From JACKLD01 sp049297695 (GTDB taxonomy: Bacteria > Pseudomonadota > Alphaproteobacteria > UBA2136 > UBA6156), in the NCBI GenBank assembly GCA_049297695.1, contig JBAQUT010000036.1:1-64000 (forward strand): 64,000 bases of DNA, written 5' to 3'. The stretch's first letter is position 1, and every line of letters starts with the position of its first letter. Of the stretch, positions 1-9,058 are shown in pieces. The notes under the pieces are model-generated. The model did not search any database, was not told the origin of the DNA, and worked only from the letters and a program-made list of their open reading frames with translations. Made by a program: the position numbers and the translations under genes.

Positions 1-199
1 CAAATTCAAAGCCCGGAGTGAGGGGGTAACGGTTGTTGGCCGCTTCGTAGTAACCTTTCAAAACAATGGTATCGGCAAAATTAATACCAGCAGCATGAAC
101 GTCAATCAGGCATGTATCGGGCGTTACGGCGGGAATGGCACCAGCCTCAACTCTCAGCGTGTTGCGCCACCAGCCTTTGCGGATAACTACACGTTTCAT
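1..199 (-). CDS. Partial zinc-type alcohol dehydrogenase / NADPH:quinone oxidoreductase (MDR family)
   Basis: Only the N-terminal 66 residues are in the window; the gene continues beyond base 1. The translation has the start of a GroES-like medium-chain dehydrogenase/reductase: a strand-rich opening, the segment AAGINFADTIVLKGYY and then a TPGFEF motif, as in Qor/VAT1-type quinone oxidoreductases. These proteins reduce quinones or enones with NADPH in the cytosol. The ATG overlaps the stop of the upstream M48 protease gene in an ATGA arrangement, so the two are probably co-transcribed and translationally coupled. Family is clear from the motif; the substrate cannot be told. Confidence 0.75.
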   Translation of the reverse strand, partial: MKRVVIRKGWWRNTLRVEAGAIPAVTPDTCLIDVHAAGINFADTIVLKGYYEAANNRYPLTPGFEF

Positions 200-1500
200 T
201 GTTTGGTAACATCCACATCTTTCAATCCCGCCTCCAACGCCTCGGCCCAACTTGTGGCTTCGGCATCGGGCGTTTTGGCAAGGTAGGTTTGGGCAATCGC
301 CAGTTGGGCTTTGGCTTCTACGGGGTTAGCGCTGTACACGGCCGCTTGAGCAAGGGATAAGTGGCTGAGTGGCAGTTGGCCCATGGCGCCGTAGCATAGG
401 CCTAGCCCGCGCCAGGGGTCCGCCCACACAGCCCATTGCTCGGTAATGGTGCGGTAGTTGGCGGCGGCCGCCTTCATATCCCCCAAATTGCGTTGCACGT
501 CGGCCAGTTGGAAGCGCACCAGAAGCAAGTCTGGACGTTGGGACAATACCTTGTGGAAGCCCTCCGCCGCCTCGGCCAAGTTACCGCGCTGCACGGCAAT
601 CTGGGCGGCAAGTTCGTGGTAAAATACATCGTTCGGGTGGGCAGCCAGCAAGGGGGTAAGTTCGCGGGCGGCATCGTCTAGCTTGCCTTGGGCGGTGTAG
701 GCCAGGGCACGGGCGTAGGCATCCACCTCGGTGGTGCCGTTAAACTTGCGCAAGGTGGCGGGAGATGTGTGGGTAAGGGCGTACACCTTGGCGGATATTC
801 GGGCAAACTCGGCCTCGGATAAGGTTTGGCTGGCCGCTTCGGTGGCCACGGCCCGTTGCAGGCTTTGCAGGCGGGTTTCGGGCAGGGGGTGGGTGAGCAA
901 ATAAGGTGGCAAGCTGCCGTAAGAGAGTTGCGTATCCAGCCGCAAGCGGTTGAAGGTGTTCAGCATACCTTGTGCCGAATACCCCGCGCCGTGCAAAGCG
1001 GCGATGCCTCGTTGGTCGGCCTCTTGCTCTTGCGTGCGTGAGAATTTCAGCATCTGGCTAACCCCCAAAGCTTGTCCACCCGCCATGGCGGCGGCCGCCA
1101 CTTGGGGTGCGCCCGCCACGGCGGCACCAACCCCCACCACGGCACCGGCAATGGCGGAAAGGGTGGCTGTTTTAATATTATCCCCCATTTTGAGCAGGTG
1201 TTGGCTGGAAATATGGCCAAGCTCGTGGGCTAATACGCCTTGAATATCGCCACTCCCCTTGGCGTTAAGGAACAACCCTGCATGCACGTGCACCACCTTT
1301 TCGGCATCCACATAGGCGTTCAGGCTATCATCCCCAATCAACACAAAGCTCACCCCTTGGGTGTGGGGAAGGTTGCCCAGCAAGGGCTTGGTAAGGCGGT
1401 TGGCGTAATCGGAAAACTCGGCATCCAGCACCATGGTTTGGGCATGGGCTGTGGCGGCCAGAAGGGAGAGGAGAGAGGGGAGAATCAGGCGGTGTGTCAT
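196..1500 (-). CDS. M48-family periplasmic metalloprotease with TPR repeats (BepA/YfgC-like)
   Basis: The 434-residue product opens with a signal peptide (cleavage near AHA-QT, residue 20). The zinc-protease motif HELGH is at residues 92-96 and a third-ligand glutamate lies in the EQEAD segment near residue 160. The C-terminal half is rich in alanine and leucine helices of TPR type. BepA-like proteases of this architecture work in the periplasm on outer-membrane protein assembly, degrading stalled substrates such as LptD. That role is known for the family and inferred here. Its stop overlaps the start of the downstream oxidoreductase gene. Confidence 0.85.
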   Translation of the reverse strand: MTHRLILPSLLSLLAATAHAQTMVLDAEFSDYANRLTKPLLGNLPHTQGVSFVLIGDDSLNAYVDAEKVVHVHAGLFLNAKGSGDIQGVLAHELGHISSQHLLKMGDNIKTATLSAIAGAVVGVGAAVAGAPQVAAAAMAGGQALGVSQMLKFSRTQEQEADQRGIAALHGAGYSAQGMLNTFNRLRLDTQLSYGSLPPYLLTHPLPETRLQSLQRAVATEAASQTLSEAEFARISAKVYALTHTSPATLRKFNGTTEVDAYARALAYTAQGKLDDAARELTPLLAAHPNDVFYHELAAQIAVQRGNLAEAAEGFHKVLSQRPDLLLVRFQLADVQRNLGDMKAAAANYRTITEQWAVWADPWRGLGLCYGAMGQLPLSHLSLAQAAVYSANPVEAKAQLAIAQTYLAKTPDAEATSWAEALEAGLKDVDVTKQ

Positions 1501-1550
1501 GAAGCTACCCTAACACCGAACGCCTTGAGCCTAAAGCCCGTTTCCTACAC

Positions 1551-2390
1551 CTACCTTGCGCGACCGCGGGAAAGGCGAGCGCTGACTCCGCGCCGACCGT
1601 TCAGGCTGGCGGCACGGCTGGAGTTACGGGCAAAGCTGGTGGCCGTGCTGCTGGGCACGGGAGCCGCAAAGGGCAACACGTTGGTGGCGGCGTGGGGTTG
1701 CAGGGCTTCCATGCTGCTGGCTTGCTGCACCTGTTGTTCCAGCGGTTGGCGGAGTGCGTTCACCGCCTTGGTGGTGGTGCTTACGGTGCCCGTGCGGGTA
1801 AGTTTGGGCACCACAATGCGGGGCAGGGACGTGCGCTGGGGTGTGGATGGTTTGGATAAGGCTGCGGCCATGTTGCTGCCCGCCAACGCGGCCATCACCT
1901 TGGCGGTGGCTTGTGTGAGGGGTTGGGCGGTGGGCGCGGCGGCGGGAATAAACGTCCCTTTCAGTTGGGGAGAGCCAAACTGAGGTTGCCCCAGCACGGT
2001 GGGGGTGAGCGTGACGGATGGCGAGGTAGAGCGTGGTGCGGATGTTGCGGTTGTGGATGGTGTAGGGGCGCCAGATGATGCATTTTGCCGTTGCCATACC
2101 TTCAGCAAATGTATGCGGGCGGCGGTGGTGTCGTTGGTTAAATCGCAGGCCTGTTGCAAGGTTTGGCCGTACCACGCTGCCATGTGGTGGGGGTTGGCCA
2201 CGCACTGCTGCCACTGGGCGGGGGCCTGTTGCCACCAGCGGGTAACGGCCTGCGAGCGGTGGGCCATAATGGTAGTTACGGCATCGTTCCAAGCTTGGGT
2301 GCACGTACGTTGGGTTTCGGTGCCAGCCATCATCTGCTGCATCCATTGGGCGTAAAGGTGGAACATGACCATGCTTTCTTGTTGGCCCAA
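1551..2390 (-). CDS. Hypothetical protein with phasin-like helical N-terminus
   Basis: The 279-residue product has an N-terminal ~95 residues rich in Trp, Gln and Met helices (FHLYAQWMQQMMAGTE, then repeated WWQQ and AWYGQTLQQ stretches). This resembles phasin or polyhydroxyalkanoate granule-associated helices but is not diagnostic. The rest is low-complexity Ala/Thr/Ser/Pro and ends in a basic Arg-rich tail. Another long frame overlaps on the same strand; this frame was chosen because its N-terminal half looks folded. No function can be assigned. Confidence 0.5.
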   Translation of the reverse strand: MGQQESMVMFHLYAQWMQQMMAGTETQRTCTQAWNDAVTTIMAHRSQAVTRWWQQAPAQWQQCVANPHHMAAWYGQTLQQACDLTNDTTAARIHLLKVWQRQNASSGAPTPSTTATSAPRSTSPSVTLTPTVLGQPQFGSPQLKGTFIPAAAPTAQPLTQATAKVMAALAGSNMAAALSKPSTPQRTSLPRIVVPKLTRTGTVSTTTKAVNALRQPLEQQVQQASSMEALQPHAATNVLPFAAPVPSSTATSFARNSSRAASLNGRRGVSARLSRGRAR

Positions 2391-2476
2391 GGGTGGAGGT
2401 GCAACGTGGGGTTGTCAAGAAAGATTGGAACAATGACGCAGAAGGCCTGTGGCGGTAACGCTATGCTGAGAGAGTT

Positions 2477-2893
2477 TCATATTCCCAAACTGTTGATCAT
2501 CAGTTCAGGATGCTTTCGGAGATATTGAGCCAGACTGCTTATTTGGGCATCGTACGTAAATACAGTTCCAGCACCTTCAAGAGCCTCAAGATATTCAGGG
2601 GAGTTGTTGATGGCTTTAGTTGTAACATCGTAGGCGTGATGATATCCCGTCCTCCAGTCAAAATGGAATGCGAATGAGGGAATTGACGCAAGGAATGTAT
2701 GTTCCCATAGGCTTAGCGTATCATGACGAGAGCCCCGTACAACATGCCCGCCCACATGTAGGAGCATGGTAAGGTTTGCCGCATGTAGGCCTGCAGGAAT
2801 AATTGATAACGTGTCCCCAGTCTCACCGCGCCAACGTTCATAAAGAGTTCGATGAAGTTGGCACGTGAGAAGGAGTTTGTGGTTAATATCCAC
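2477..2893 (-). CDS. Hypothetical protein (AT-richer single-gene islet downstream of RNase E)
   Basis: The 138-residue protein is not recognised. It contains several His and Trp residues (LLHVGGHVVRGSRHD, FHFDWRTGYHHAYD) and looks soluble, with no signal peptide. Its start lies 5 bp beyond the RNase E stop, so it could be read from the rne transcript. Base composition is clearly more AT-rich than the flanking genes, a sign of recent acquisition. Confidence 0.55.
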   Translation of the reverse strand: MDINHKLLLTCQLHRTLYERWRGETGDTLSIIPAGLHAANLTMLLHVGGHVVRGSRHDTLSLWEHTFLASIPSFAFHFDWRTGYHHAYDVTTKAINNSPEYLEALEGAGTVFTYDAQISSLAQYLRKHPELMINSLGI

Positions 2894-2898
2894 AGATA

Positions 2899-5256
2899 TT
2901 ACCCCAACAACCCACCCAGCAGCCCTTTGCGGCGGGGTTTGGCTTTGGCAGGCACGGGCGTTTCTTCAACAGCGTCGGCGGCTACAGCCAGCTTCACCAC
3001 TTTCAGGGGTTCGTCGGTGCTGTCGGTGTCGGCTTGCTTTTTCACCTCCATTTTTTTCCGTTTGGCCACAATCACGGGCGTGTCGTCATCCGTCACCACG
3101 GCCACTTTGGCCACTTCCAAGGGTTTGTCCTCGGCAGGCGGGGCGGGGGGAGCCACATGCACGTGCTTGGCCTCGGCCTGTTTGGTGGGGCGTTTGATGG
3201 CCTGCTTCACCTCATCCAACGATGGGGCGGCGCGGGCGGCCATGGGGGCGTCCATCTCGGCCATAGGCGCTTCATCGTCCATGCGGCGGGGGCGTTCGCG
3301 TTCCGGCCCGCGTCCACGGCCACCATGGTTACGGTCGCGGCCGCCACGGTTGTCATCGCGGCCACGGCCACCGTTGCGGTCGTTCCGGTCGCGGCGGGGT
3401 TCGTCACCGCCTTCGGCACGGCCAGCATCCGTACGGGGTTCATCACGGTCGGAGCGGGGGCGGCGCTCTCGGTCGGGGCGTTCGCCGCGGGGGGCATCGT
3501 CGCGGTCGCGGCCACCTTTGGCACCATGATGCTGTTTGTAGCGTTGTTCGGGCGGCAGTTCGGGCTGTTCGCGCAGAATCACTTCCACCTTTTTGATATT
3601 CTCGCTGCCATCAGCCTTCACGGTCACCAGTTCCAAGCGGTGGTCGGGGGCCAGCAGGGTATCGTCGGCTTTGAACACCAGGTGGTATTTGTTTTTGGCT
3701 TCAAGGTCGGCCACCATGGCGCGCTTGCTGTTCATAATCCACATGAGGATGGAAGTTGCGGCGTGCACCACCACGCGGTCGGCGCCACGGCAATCTTCTT
3801 CTTCCAAGCGACGCAGCACCATAAGCGCGGCGCTGGCAGGGCTGTGAACTTGGCCCGTGCCGTTGCAATGGGGGCAGCTGATGAAGTGGTGTTCGGAGAG
3901 GCTAGGCCGCAAGCGCTGGCGGGATATTTCCATCAACCCAAACTCCGAGATATCGGTGTATTGCACGCGGGCACGGTCTTTCCGCAGCACTTTGCGCATG
4001 GCTTGCTCTACCTTGCGCACGTTGCGGTAGTCTTCCATGTCGATAAAGTCCACCACAATCAGGCCCGCAAGGTCGCGGAGGCGGATGTGGCGGCCCAGCT
4101 CGTCGCAGGCCTCAAGGTTGGTTTTCACGGCCGTTTCTTCAATGTTCCGCTCGTGGGTGTTGCGGCCGCTGTTAATATCCACCGCCACCAAAGCTTCGGT
4201 GTGGTCGATAATCATGTAGCCGCCACTGGGCAATTGCACGCGGGAGAAGTTCAGCTGGTTCAGCTTTTGTTCCACCTTGTGGGCGGTAAACAAAGGCGTT
4301 TCGTCTTTATATTCCTTAATCAGCTTGGCGGCATCGGGCATCAGGGCCTTGGTGTAATCCTTCGCCACTTTGTAGGCGCGCTTGCCCGAGATAACCACTT
4401 CTTCAATGTCTTCCCGCAGCATGTCGCGCAAGGCACGGATAATCAGCGTACCGTCTTCGTGCACGCAGGCCACGTCGTCAGTCGTTTCGTAGGCTTTTAT
4501 AATATTGTCCCACAGCGTGCGCATATTTTTATAGTCGTTCACCACGGCATCCACAGGCTGGCCCACACCGGCGGTGCGGATAATCAGCCCCATGTGGTTG
4601 GGCACTTTCATGGCGGCGTACATGTCGCGCAGCGTGCGGCGTTCTTCGGGGTCGGATATTTTGCGCGAAATACCGCCCGCAAACGGTGTGTTGGGCATCA
4701 GCACGGTGTAGCGGCCGGGCATAGACACATAGCTGGTAAGGGCGGCGCCTTTGCTGCCGCGTTCTTCCTTCACCACTTGCACTAGTATTTTTTGACCTTC
4801 TTTCAACACATCCTGAATGCGGTAGCGGCGGTAAATGCCGGGCTGGCGCTTGCGGTCGGAGCGGGGTTCGTCGCTTCCACCTTCAGCTGTGTTGCCCGCA
4901 TCGTCGGCGGGAGGAGCCTCATCCGCGCCCTCGCTGCCATCATCCCGCAGGTGGCCGCGGCGGCGTTCGGCTTGTTCGGTAATTTCTTCCAGCAGTTCAG
5001 CCTTTTCACTATCCGGCACGGCAAAAAACTGGGGGTGCACTTCGCCAAAGGCCAAAAAGCCGTTGCGGGTGCCGCCATAGGTAATAAAGGCCGCTTGCAG
5101 GCTCGGCTCAACGCGACTAACCACGCCAACATACAGGTTGCCTTTGTTTTGGGTTTTATCCGCGGTTTCGGCTTCAAAGTCGTCCAGCTTGGTGCCGTCT
5201 AAAATGGCAACGCGTGTTTCATCCAGGTGGGTGGCGTCAATCAGCATCCGTCTCAT
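2899..5256 (-). CDS. rne: Ribonuclease E/G family endoribonuclease
   Basis: The 785-residue product is an RNase E/G that cleaves single-stranded AU-rich RNA in mRNA decay and rRNA/tRNA processing. An S1-type RNA-binding domain begins near residue 38 and is interrupted by an acidic insert at about residues 100-140. Catalytic-domain aspartates are seen in AVDINSG (D360) and VVDFIDM (D403). The zinc-link motif CPHC is at 461-464. The C-terminal ~250 residues are disordered and rich in Arg, Asp and Gly with a basic end, the usual degradosome/RNA scaffold region, although short for the family. A 360-bp gap with AT-rich dyads precedes it and may be the autoregulatory leader. Confidence 0.93.
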   Translation of the reverse strand: MRRMLIDATHLDETRVAILDGTKLDDFEAETADKTQNKGNLYVGVVSRVEPSLQAAFITYGGTRNGFLAFGEVHPQFFAVPDSEKAELLEEITEQAERRRGHLRDDGSEGADEAPPADDAGNTAEGGSDEPRSDRKRQPGIYRRYRIQDVLKEGQKILVQVVKEERGSKGAALTSYVSMPGRYTVLMPNTPFAGGISRKISDPEERRTLRDMYAAMKVPNHMGLIIRTAGVGQPVDAVVNDYKNMRTLWDNIIKAYETTDDVACVHEDGTLIIRALRDMLREDIEEVVISGKRAYKVAKDYTKALMPDAAKLIKEYKDETPLFTAHKVEQKLNQLNFSRVQLPSGGYMIIDHTEALVAVDINSGRNTHERNIEETAVKTNLEACDELGRHIRLRDLAGLIVVDFIDMEDYRNVRKVEQAMRKVLRKDRARVQYTDISEFGLMEISRQRLRPSLSEHHFISCPHCNGTGQVHSPASAALMVLRRLEEEDCRGADRVVVHAATSILMWIMNSKRAMVADLEAKNKYHLVFKADDTLLAPDHRLELVTVKADGSENIKKVEVILREQPELPPEQRYKQHHGAKGGRDRDDAPRGERPDRERRPRSDRDEPRTDAGRAEGGDEPRRDRNDRNGGRGRDDNRGGRDRNHGGRGRGPERERPRRMDDEAPMAEMDAPMAARAAPSLDEVKQAIKRPTKQAEAKHVHVAPPAPPAEDKPLEVAKVAVVTDDDTPVIVAKRKKMEVKKQADTDSTDEPLKVVKLAVAADAVEETPVPAKAKPRRKGLLGGLLG

Positions 5257-5617
5257 GGGGTAGTCTCCTTGTTGAAAATCAACAAGCCCCCCGCGCCCTA
5301 ACCCCTTGAAAAGGGAAGCGGTGCAGGGTGATAAGCGGTTTGGGTCATACTGGCGTCAAATCTCTTACCATGCCCAAGGTTTAAGCAAGGGCAGGCTGTT
5401 AAGTTGGTGTTAGCCTGTTTAGGTGTAACTTAAAGATATTTAAGTAAGTTACAGATATTCAAGCGGAAATGGTTAAGTAGCCTAGGTGCTACGTACCCAC
5501 ACTATATAAGGTATGGGGGGGAAGGGCAAGGGGGTGAGAAGGCTTTAGGCGTTAGGAAGTTAGGTTGTAGGAAGAAGTATCTTGCACGCTAAGCCTTGTA
5601 CCTTGTACCTTGCCTTC
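5257..5617. other. Intergenic region between divergent rne and the ABC permease gene, with AT-rich dyads
   Basis: This gap of about 360 bp has no gene. It holds the divergent promoters of rne (minus) and the permease gene (plus). A perfect dyad, ACTTAAA-GATA-TTTAAGT, lies at 5428-5445. It is nested in a wider GTAACTT...AAGTTAC repeat at about 5425-5452. These could be an operator or part of an rne 5' leader. No RNA family is recognised. Confidence 0.4.
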
Positions 5618-6514
5618 ATGCCCTTTGCCACCCGCCTGTTCACGTTGCTGCTTGTGATGACGCTGATTTTTTTGCTCATCCACCTTGTGCCGGGCGACCC
5701 CGTGGAAGCGTTGTTGGGCGAGCAAGCCAGCGTGGTGGATAGGGAAGCCTTGCGCACCGCCTTGGGGCTGGATTTACCCCTGCACACCCAGTTTGTAAAC
5801 TTTATGGGCGGCTTGGCAACGGGCGATTGGGGCACCAGCCTGGTGCGCAACAAACCCGTGCTGGGGCTGATGGCCGAACGTGCCATGCCCACGGTGGTGC
5901 TGGCCCTTGCCGCCATGGCTGTGGCCACGGTGGTGGGGGGTGTGGGGGGCATTGCCACGGCCTTGGCCAAACCTGCCGCCAAGGGGTGGTGGGAGAAAGG
6001 GTTGCTGGCCGTGCTGGCCACCCCCACGTTTTGTTTGGGGCCGTTGCTGATGCTGGTGTTGGCGGTGGGGCTGGGCTGGCTGCCCGTAAGTGGGTTTGAT
6101 GGCCCGCGTTCGTTGGTGTTGCCCGCCCTCACGTTAGGTTTGGGCTTGGGGACCCACTTGGCCCGCCTGCTGGCCGCCAGTTTGAGCGACGAACTTGAGG
6201 CCGAATACTTGCGCACCGCCCGCGCCAAAGGGGCCAGCGGGGCAAGGCGGTTGTTCCACCACGCCTTGCGCAACGCGCTGGTGCCGGTGGTGATTATCTT
6301 TTGCCTGCAACTGGGCATGGTGCTTACGGGCACGGTGCTTACCGAGGCGGTGTTCGGCTGGCCCGGCTTGGGCAGTTTGTTGGTAGAGGCCCTTCACGGG
6401 CGCGATTACCCGCTGGTGCAAGGCCTGCTGCTGCTTATCAGCCTCACCTACATGGCCGCGCTGGTGCTGGGCGATTGGCTGGCAGGACGGTTGGATGGGC
6501 GGTTGAGGGGTTGA
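5618..6514 (+). CDS. Peptide-type ABC transporter permease (DppB/OppB-like)
   Basis: The 298-residue inner-membrane protein begins with a TM helix followed by HLVPGDPVEALLGEQ, the hallmark N-terminus of DppB/OppB permeases. The EAA-loop region (YLRTARAKGASGARRLF, near residue 205) contacts the ATPase. About six TM helices are visible and length is normal. The ATG at 5618 is preferred over an upstream TTG at 5582 because the TM start aligns with the family. The partner permease lies at 6991 but a foreign AT-rich gene separates them. No binding protein or ATPase gene is adjacent, so the substrate is unknown. Confidence 0.88.
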   Translation: MPFATRLFTLLLVMTLIFLLIHLVPGDPVEALLGEQASVVDREALRTALGLDLPLHTQFVNFMGGLATGDWGTSLVRNKPVLGLMAERAMPTVVLALAAMAVATVVGGVGGIATALAKPAAKGWWEKGLLAVLATPTFCLGPLLMLVLAVGLGWLPVSGFDGPRSLVLPALTLGLGLGTHLARLLAASLSDELEAEYLRTARAKGASGARRLFHHALRNALVPVVIIFCLQLGMVLTGTVLTEAVFGWPGLGSLLVEALHGRDYPLVQGLLLLISLTYMAALVLGDWLAGRLDGRLRG

Positions 6515-6546
6515 CAATCTGTAGATTCAAAGTTATTTGATATTGT
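6511..6546 (+). promoter_or_regulatory. Candidate promoter of the AT-rich gene at 6570
   Basis: A consensus -35 hexamer TTGACA overlaps the stop codon of the upstream permease gene (6511-6516). The best -10 candidate after 17 bp is weak (TATTTG), with a further AT-rich stretch after it. It sits at the left boundary of the islet, suggesting that the inserted gene brought its own promoter. Confidence 0.35.
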
Positions 6547-6569
6547 GTACACATAAAGAGGGGTATGTA

Positions 6570-6983
6570 ATGAAAAAGCCATTAACAGTATCGGATTTCA
6601 AAGGTCAAGGTAGTTCTAATCTTCATGGGATTCGATGTAGTCCAGTTGCTTTTCCAATTGGAAATGAAAAACAAGATATAGAAAACCTTTTACGAGTGAT
6701 ATATCCTAAGGTAGATGAATATTTAGTAGATAAATTTTATGTCGATAAAGTGAAACAATTTCATATAGCTGCTAATTTCATGCAAAGCTATTTCATGGAG
6801 ATTGCAATGATGAGAACAGCTTTGACGGTGTTTGATTTTATAGAAGATGTACATCATATAACGCCCGTTATTATTTCATCTGTATCTCAAAGTCTTGCTG
6901 AGCGTGGCTTTGTTGTGGCTCAAGGTTTTCACGCACATAACAAAGGCATCTACGTTCGTCGTGAGGGTAGTGTTGAGTTATAG
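6570..6983 (+). CDS. Hypothetical protein (AT-rich islet splitting the permease operon)
   Basis: The 137-residue product is unrecognised. It appears soluble and mixed alpha/beta, with a run DIENLLRVIYPKVDEYLVD and a C-terminal SQSLAERGFVVAQGF. The ATG at 6570 has an AGAGGGG ribosome-binding site upstream. Codon use (AAA, GAT, TTT, ATA) is very different from the GC-rich neighbours. It lies exactly between two permease genes that normally abut and is therefore an insertion. Confidence 0.6.
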   Translation: MKKPLTVSDFKGQGSSNLHGIRCSPVAFPIGNEKQDIENLLRVIYPKVDEYLVDKFYVDKVKQFHIAANFMQSYFMEIAMMRTALTVFDFIEDVHHITPVIISSVSQSLAERGFVVAQGFHAHNKGIYVRREGSVEL

Positions 6984-6990
6984 TTTTTAG

Positions 6991-7704
6991 GTGATTCATC
7001 TCGATACCATTCTGGCTGCTCCCAACGTCTTGCACTGGCTCGGCACCGACGAGCTTGGCCGCGACATTCTGCTGCGCCTCGGGCAGGGGGTGGGCTTAAG
7101 TCTCACCGTTGGGCTCTGTGTCGGAGCCATAACCGCGGTTGTGGGCATTACGCTGGGCCTGTGGGCGGGGTGGAAAGGCGGGTGGGTGGATACGCTGATA
7201 AACCGCCTGTGCGATGTGGTGCTCAGCCTGCCGGGCTTGCTGATGGCCTTGGCCCTGACCGCCTTGTTGGGCCCCAGCTTGGTGAACGTGATTTTGGCCT
7301 TGGGCTTGTTGGGTTGGGTGGGCTTTTGCCGTTTGGCGCGGGCCGAAGTGTTGCGCCTGAAAAACCGCCCTTTTGTGCTGGCAGCCAAGCTGGGCGGGGT
7401 GGGCACGGCGGGTGTGCTGCTGCGCCATGTGCTACCCTTGGCGGCCCCCCCGTTGGTGGTGGAGGCCGTGGTGGTGGTGGCGGGCAGCATGGTGGCGGAG
7501 GCTGGGCTGAGCTTTTTGGGCTTAGGCGTGCCCCCACCCACCCCCAGCTTAGGGGGTATGCTGCGGGAGGGCATTCGCACCGCCATGGTGGCCCCCCACG
7601 CCGTGCTGGCACCAGCGGTGGTGCTGATTGGTCTCACCGTATCCCTCAACATGGTGGCGGAAGGCTTGCGCGCGCGGTATCTTTCGGGCACCACACAAGG
7701 CTAG
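6991..7704 (+). CDS. Peptide-type ABC transporter permease (DppC/OppC-like), N-terminally truncated
   Basis: The 237-residue product matches DppC/OppC from the conserved HWLGTDELGRDIL segment onward. It has the EAA-loop region near residues 118-140 and the Gly/Pro-rich LSFLGLGVPPPTPSLGGML near the C-terminus. Family members start 40-60 residues earlier with a cytoplasmic tail and first TM helix, which are absent here. Translation can only begin at a GTG (6991) directly after the inserted gene. The upstream islet probably removed the original 5' end, so the transporter may be dead or may use a shortened subunit. The stop abuts the amiC start. Confidence 0.8.
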   Translation: MIHLDTILAAPNVLHWLGTDELGRDILLRLGQGVGLSLTVGLCVGAITAVVGITLGLWAGWKGGWVDTLINRLCDVVLSLPGLLMALALTALLGPSLVNVILALGLLGWVGFCRLARAEVLRLKNRPFVLAAKLGGVGTAGVLLRHVLPLAAPPLVVEAVVVVAGSMVAEAGLSFLGLGVPPPTPSLGGMLREGIRTAMVAPHAVLAPAVVLIGLTVSLNMVAEGLRARYLSGTTQG

Positions 7705-8967
7705 ATGGGACGCTCCTTAAGTATCTTTATGGGCTGTATTCTGGCACTCGGGGCCTTGGTGTGGCCGCCCTTGTTGCCCCACGCCCAAGAGCCCGTGGCC
7801 AAAGTGATGGATGTGCGCATGAGCCACACCCAAGGCCGCACGCGGCTGGTGATGGATTTGGACAAACCCGCCAGCAACCGCTGGTTTACCCTGCCCAGCC
7901 CCGCCCGCGTGGTGGTAGATTTCCCCCAGCTGGATGTGGTGCCGGATATGGCCAAGGTGGTTATCCCCCAAGGTAGTTTGGTGAAAGCCTTAAGGGCGGG
8001 TAACTTCCGCGCTGGCACCACGCGGATGGTAGTGGATTTAACCGCCCCTGCGCGGCTGACGGTGTTCACCATCCCCGGTAACACCCAGCGCGGCCCGCGG
8101 CTGGTGATAGATGTGGTACCCCCCGCCAAAGGCAAACCCGCCACCGATGTTCCACCGCCGCCCGAAGTGGTGACCACCGTGCCCTTCAAACCCGGCGAAC
8201 CTTCCACGCCAACCAAGCCCAGCAAAGGCGAACAACAACCCGCCCCCGTAGTGCCTCGTCAAGTGGTAACCGAGCCCACGGGCCCCTTGGTGGTTGTGCT
8301 GGATGCCGGCCATGGCGGGGTAGACCCCGGCGCCTGCGGCCGCACCGTGCACTTGTGCGAAAAGGGTCTGACGCTGGAAATGGCCAAGCTGGTGAAAGAT
8401 AATTTGGAACAGAAGGGCGGGTATAAAGTGTTACTCTCCCGGGAGAAAGACGTGTACGTGGGGCTGGCCGACCGGGTCAAATACGCCCAGCGCCACAATG
8501 CCAACCTGTTTGTAAGCCTGCATGCCGACAGCCACCCCGACCGCGACGTGCAAGGCGCCACAGTGTATATGGTGAGTGAACGCGCCAGCGACCGAGAAGC
8601 CCAGCGTCTGGCCAACAGCGAAAACGAGGGCGATATTCTGGCAGGGGTGGATATAAGCCACGAAAGCCCCGAAGTGCAGAGCATTTTGATGAGCTTGGCT
8701 CAGCGCAACACCATCAACCACAGCAGTTATTTGGCCCAAAGCATGATAACGGCCATGGATAAAGTGCTGACCCTCCGTAAAAATACGCCCTTGTTTGCTG
8801 GCTTTAAGGTGTTGAAAGCACCCGACATCCCTAGCATTTTGGTGGAAATGGGCTACCTGACCAACGGCTACGAAGAACGCCGTTTGAACGACAAAGCCCA
8901 CCGCCGAGAGCTGGCCAAGGTCATCGCCAACGGCATCCATGCCTATGTAGGCACCCATGTGCGATAA
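7705..8967 (+). CDS. amiC: N-acetylmuramoyl-L-alanine amidase (AMIN + Amidase_3)
   Basis: The 420-residue periplasmic amidase cleaves the bond between MurNAc and L-Ala during daughter-cell separation. It has a signal peptide (about residues 1-28), an AMIN domain targeting it to the septum (about 32-145), a Pro/Thr linker, and an Amidase_3 catalytic domain from VLDAGHGGVDPGA (about 197). Zinc ligands are the His of DAGHGG, a downstream Glu, and the His of SLHAD. The catalytic Glu lies in ILVEMGYLTN. ATG follows the preceding TAG with no gap. Association of amiC with rne is common in alphaproteobacteria. Confidence 0.93.
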   Translation: MGRSLSIFMGCILALGALVWPPLLPHAQEPVAKVMDVRMSHTQGRTRLVMDLDKPASNRWFTLPSPARVVVDFPQLDVVPDMAKVVIPQGSLVKALRAGNFRAGTTRMVVDLTAPARLTVFTIPGNTQRGPRLVIDVVPPAKGKPATDVPPPPEVVTTVPFKPGEPSTPTKPSKGEQQPAPVVPRQVVTEPTGPLVVVLDAGHGGVDPGACGRTVHLCEKGLTLEMAKLVKDNLEQKGGYKVLLSREKDVYVGLADRVKYAQRHNANLFVSLHADSHPDRDVQGATVYMVSERASDREAQRLANSENEGDILAGVDISHESPEVQSILMSLAQRNTINHSSYLAQSMITAMDKVLTLRKNTPLFAGFKVLKAPDIPSILVEMGYLTNGYEERRLNDKAHRRELAKVIANGIHAYVGTHVR

Positions 8968-9058
8968 GTGAGTACAATTTAGGCAGATATGTGTATATTT
9001 TCTGGAAATCTACGTCCAACTTCGGCACCCTAAAGAACTTAGAGGGAAGGGGTTACGG

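Noticed and set aside
1624..2433. 269-codon minus-strand frame overlapping the phasin-like gene
   Set aside because: Composition (His, Arg, Pro, Thr repeats) fits a shadow frame better than a protein; the chosen frame has a helical N-terminus.
3034..4785. 583-codon plus-strand open frame over rne
   Set aside because: Antisense to the clear RNase E domain, with His/Phe/Val-rich composition typical of shadow frames.
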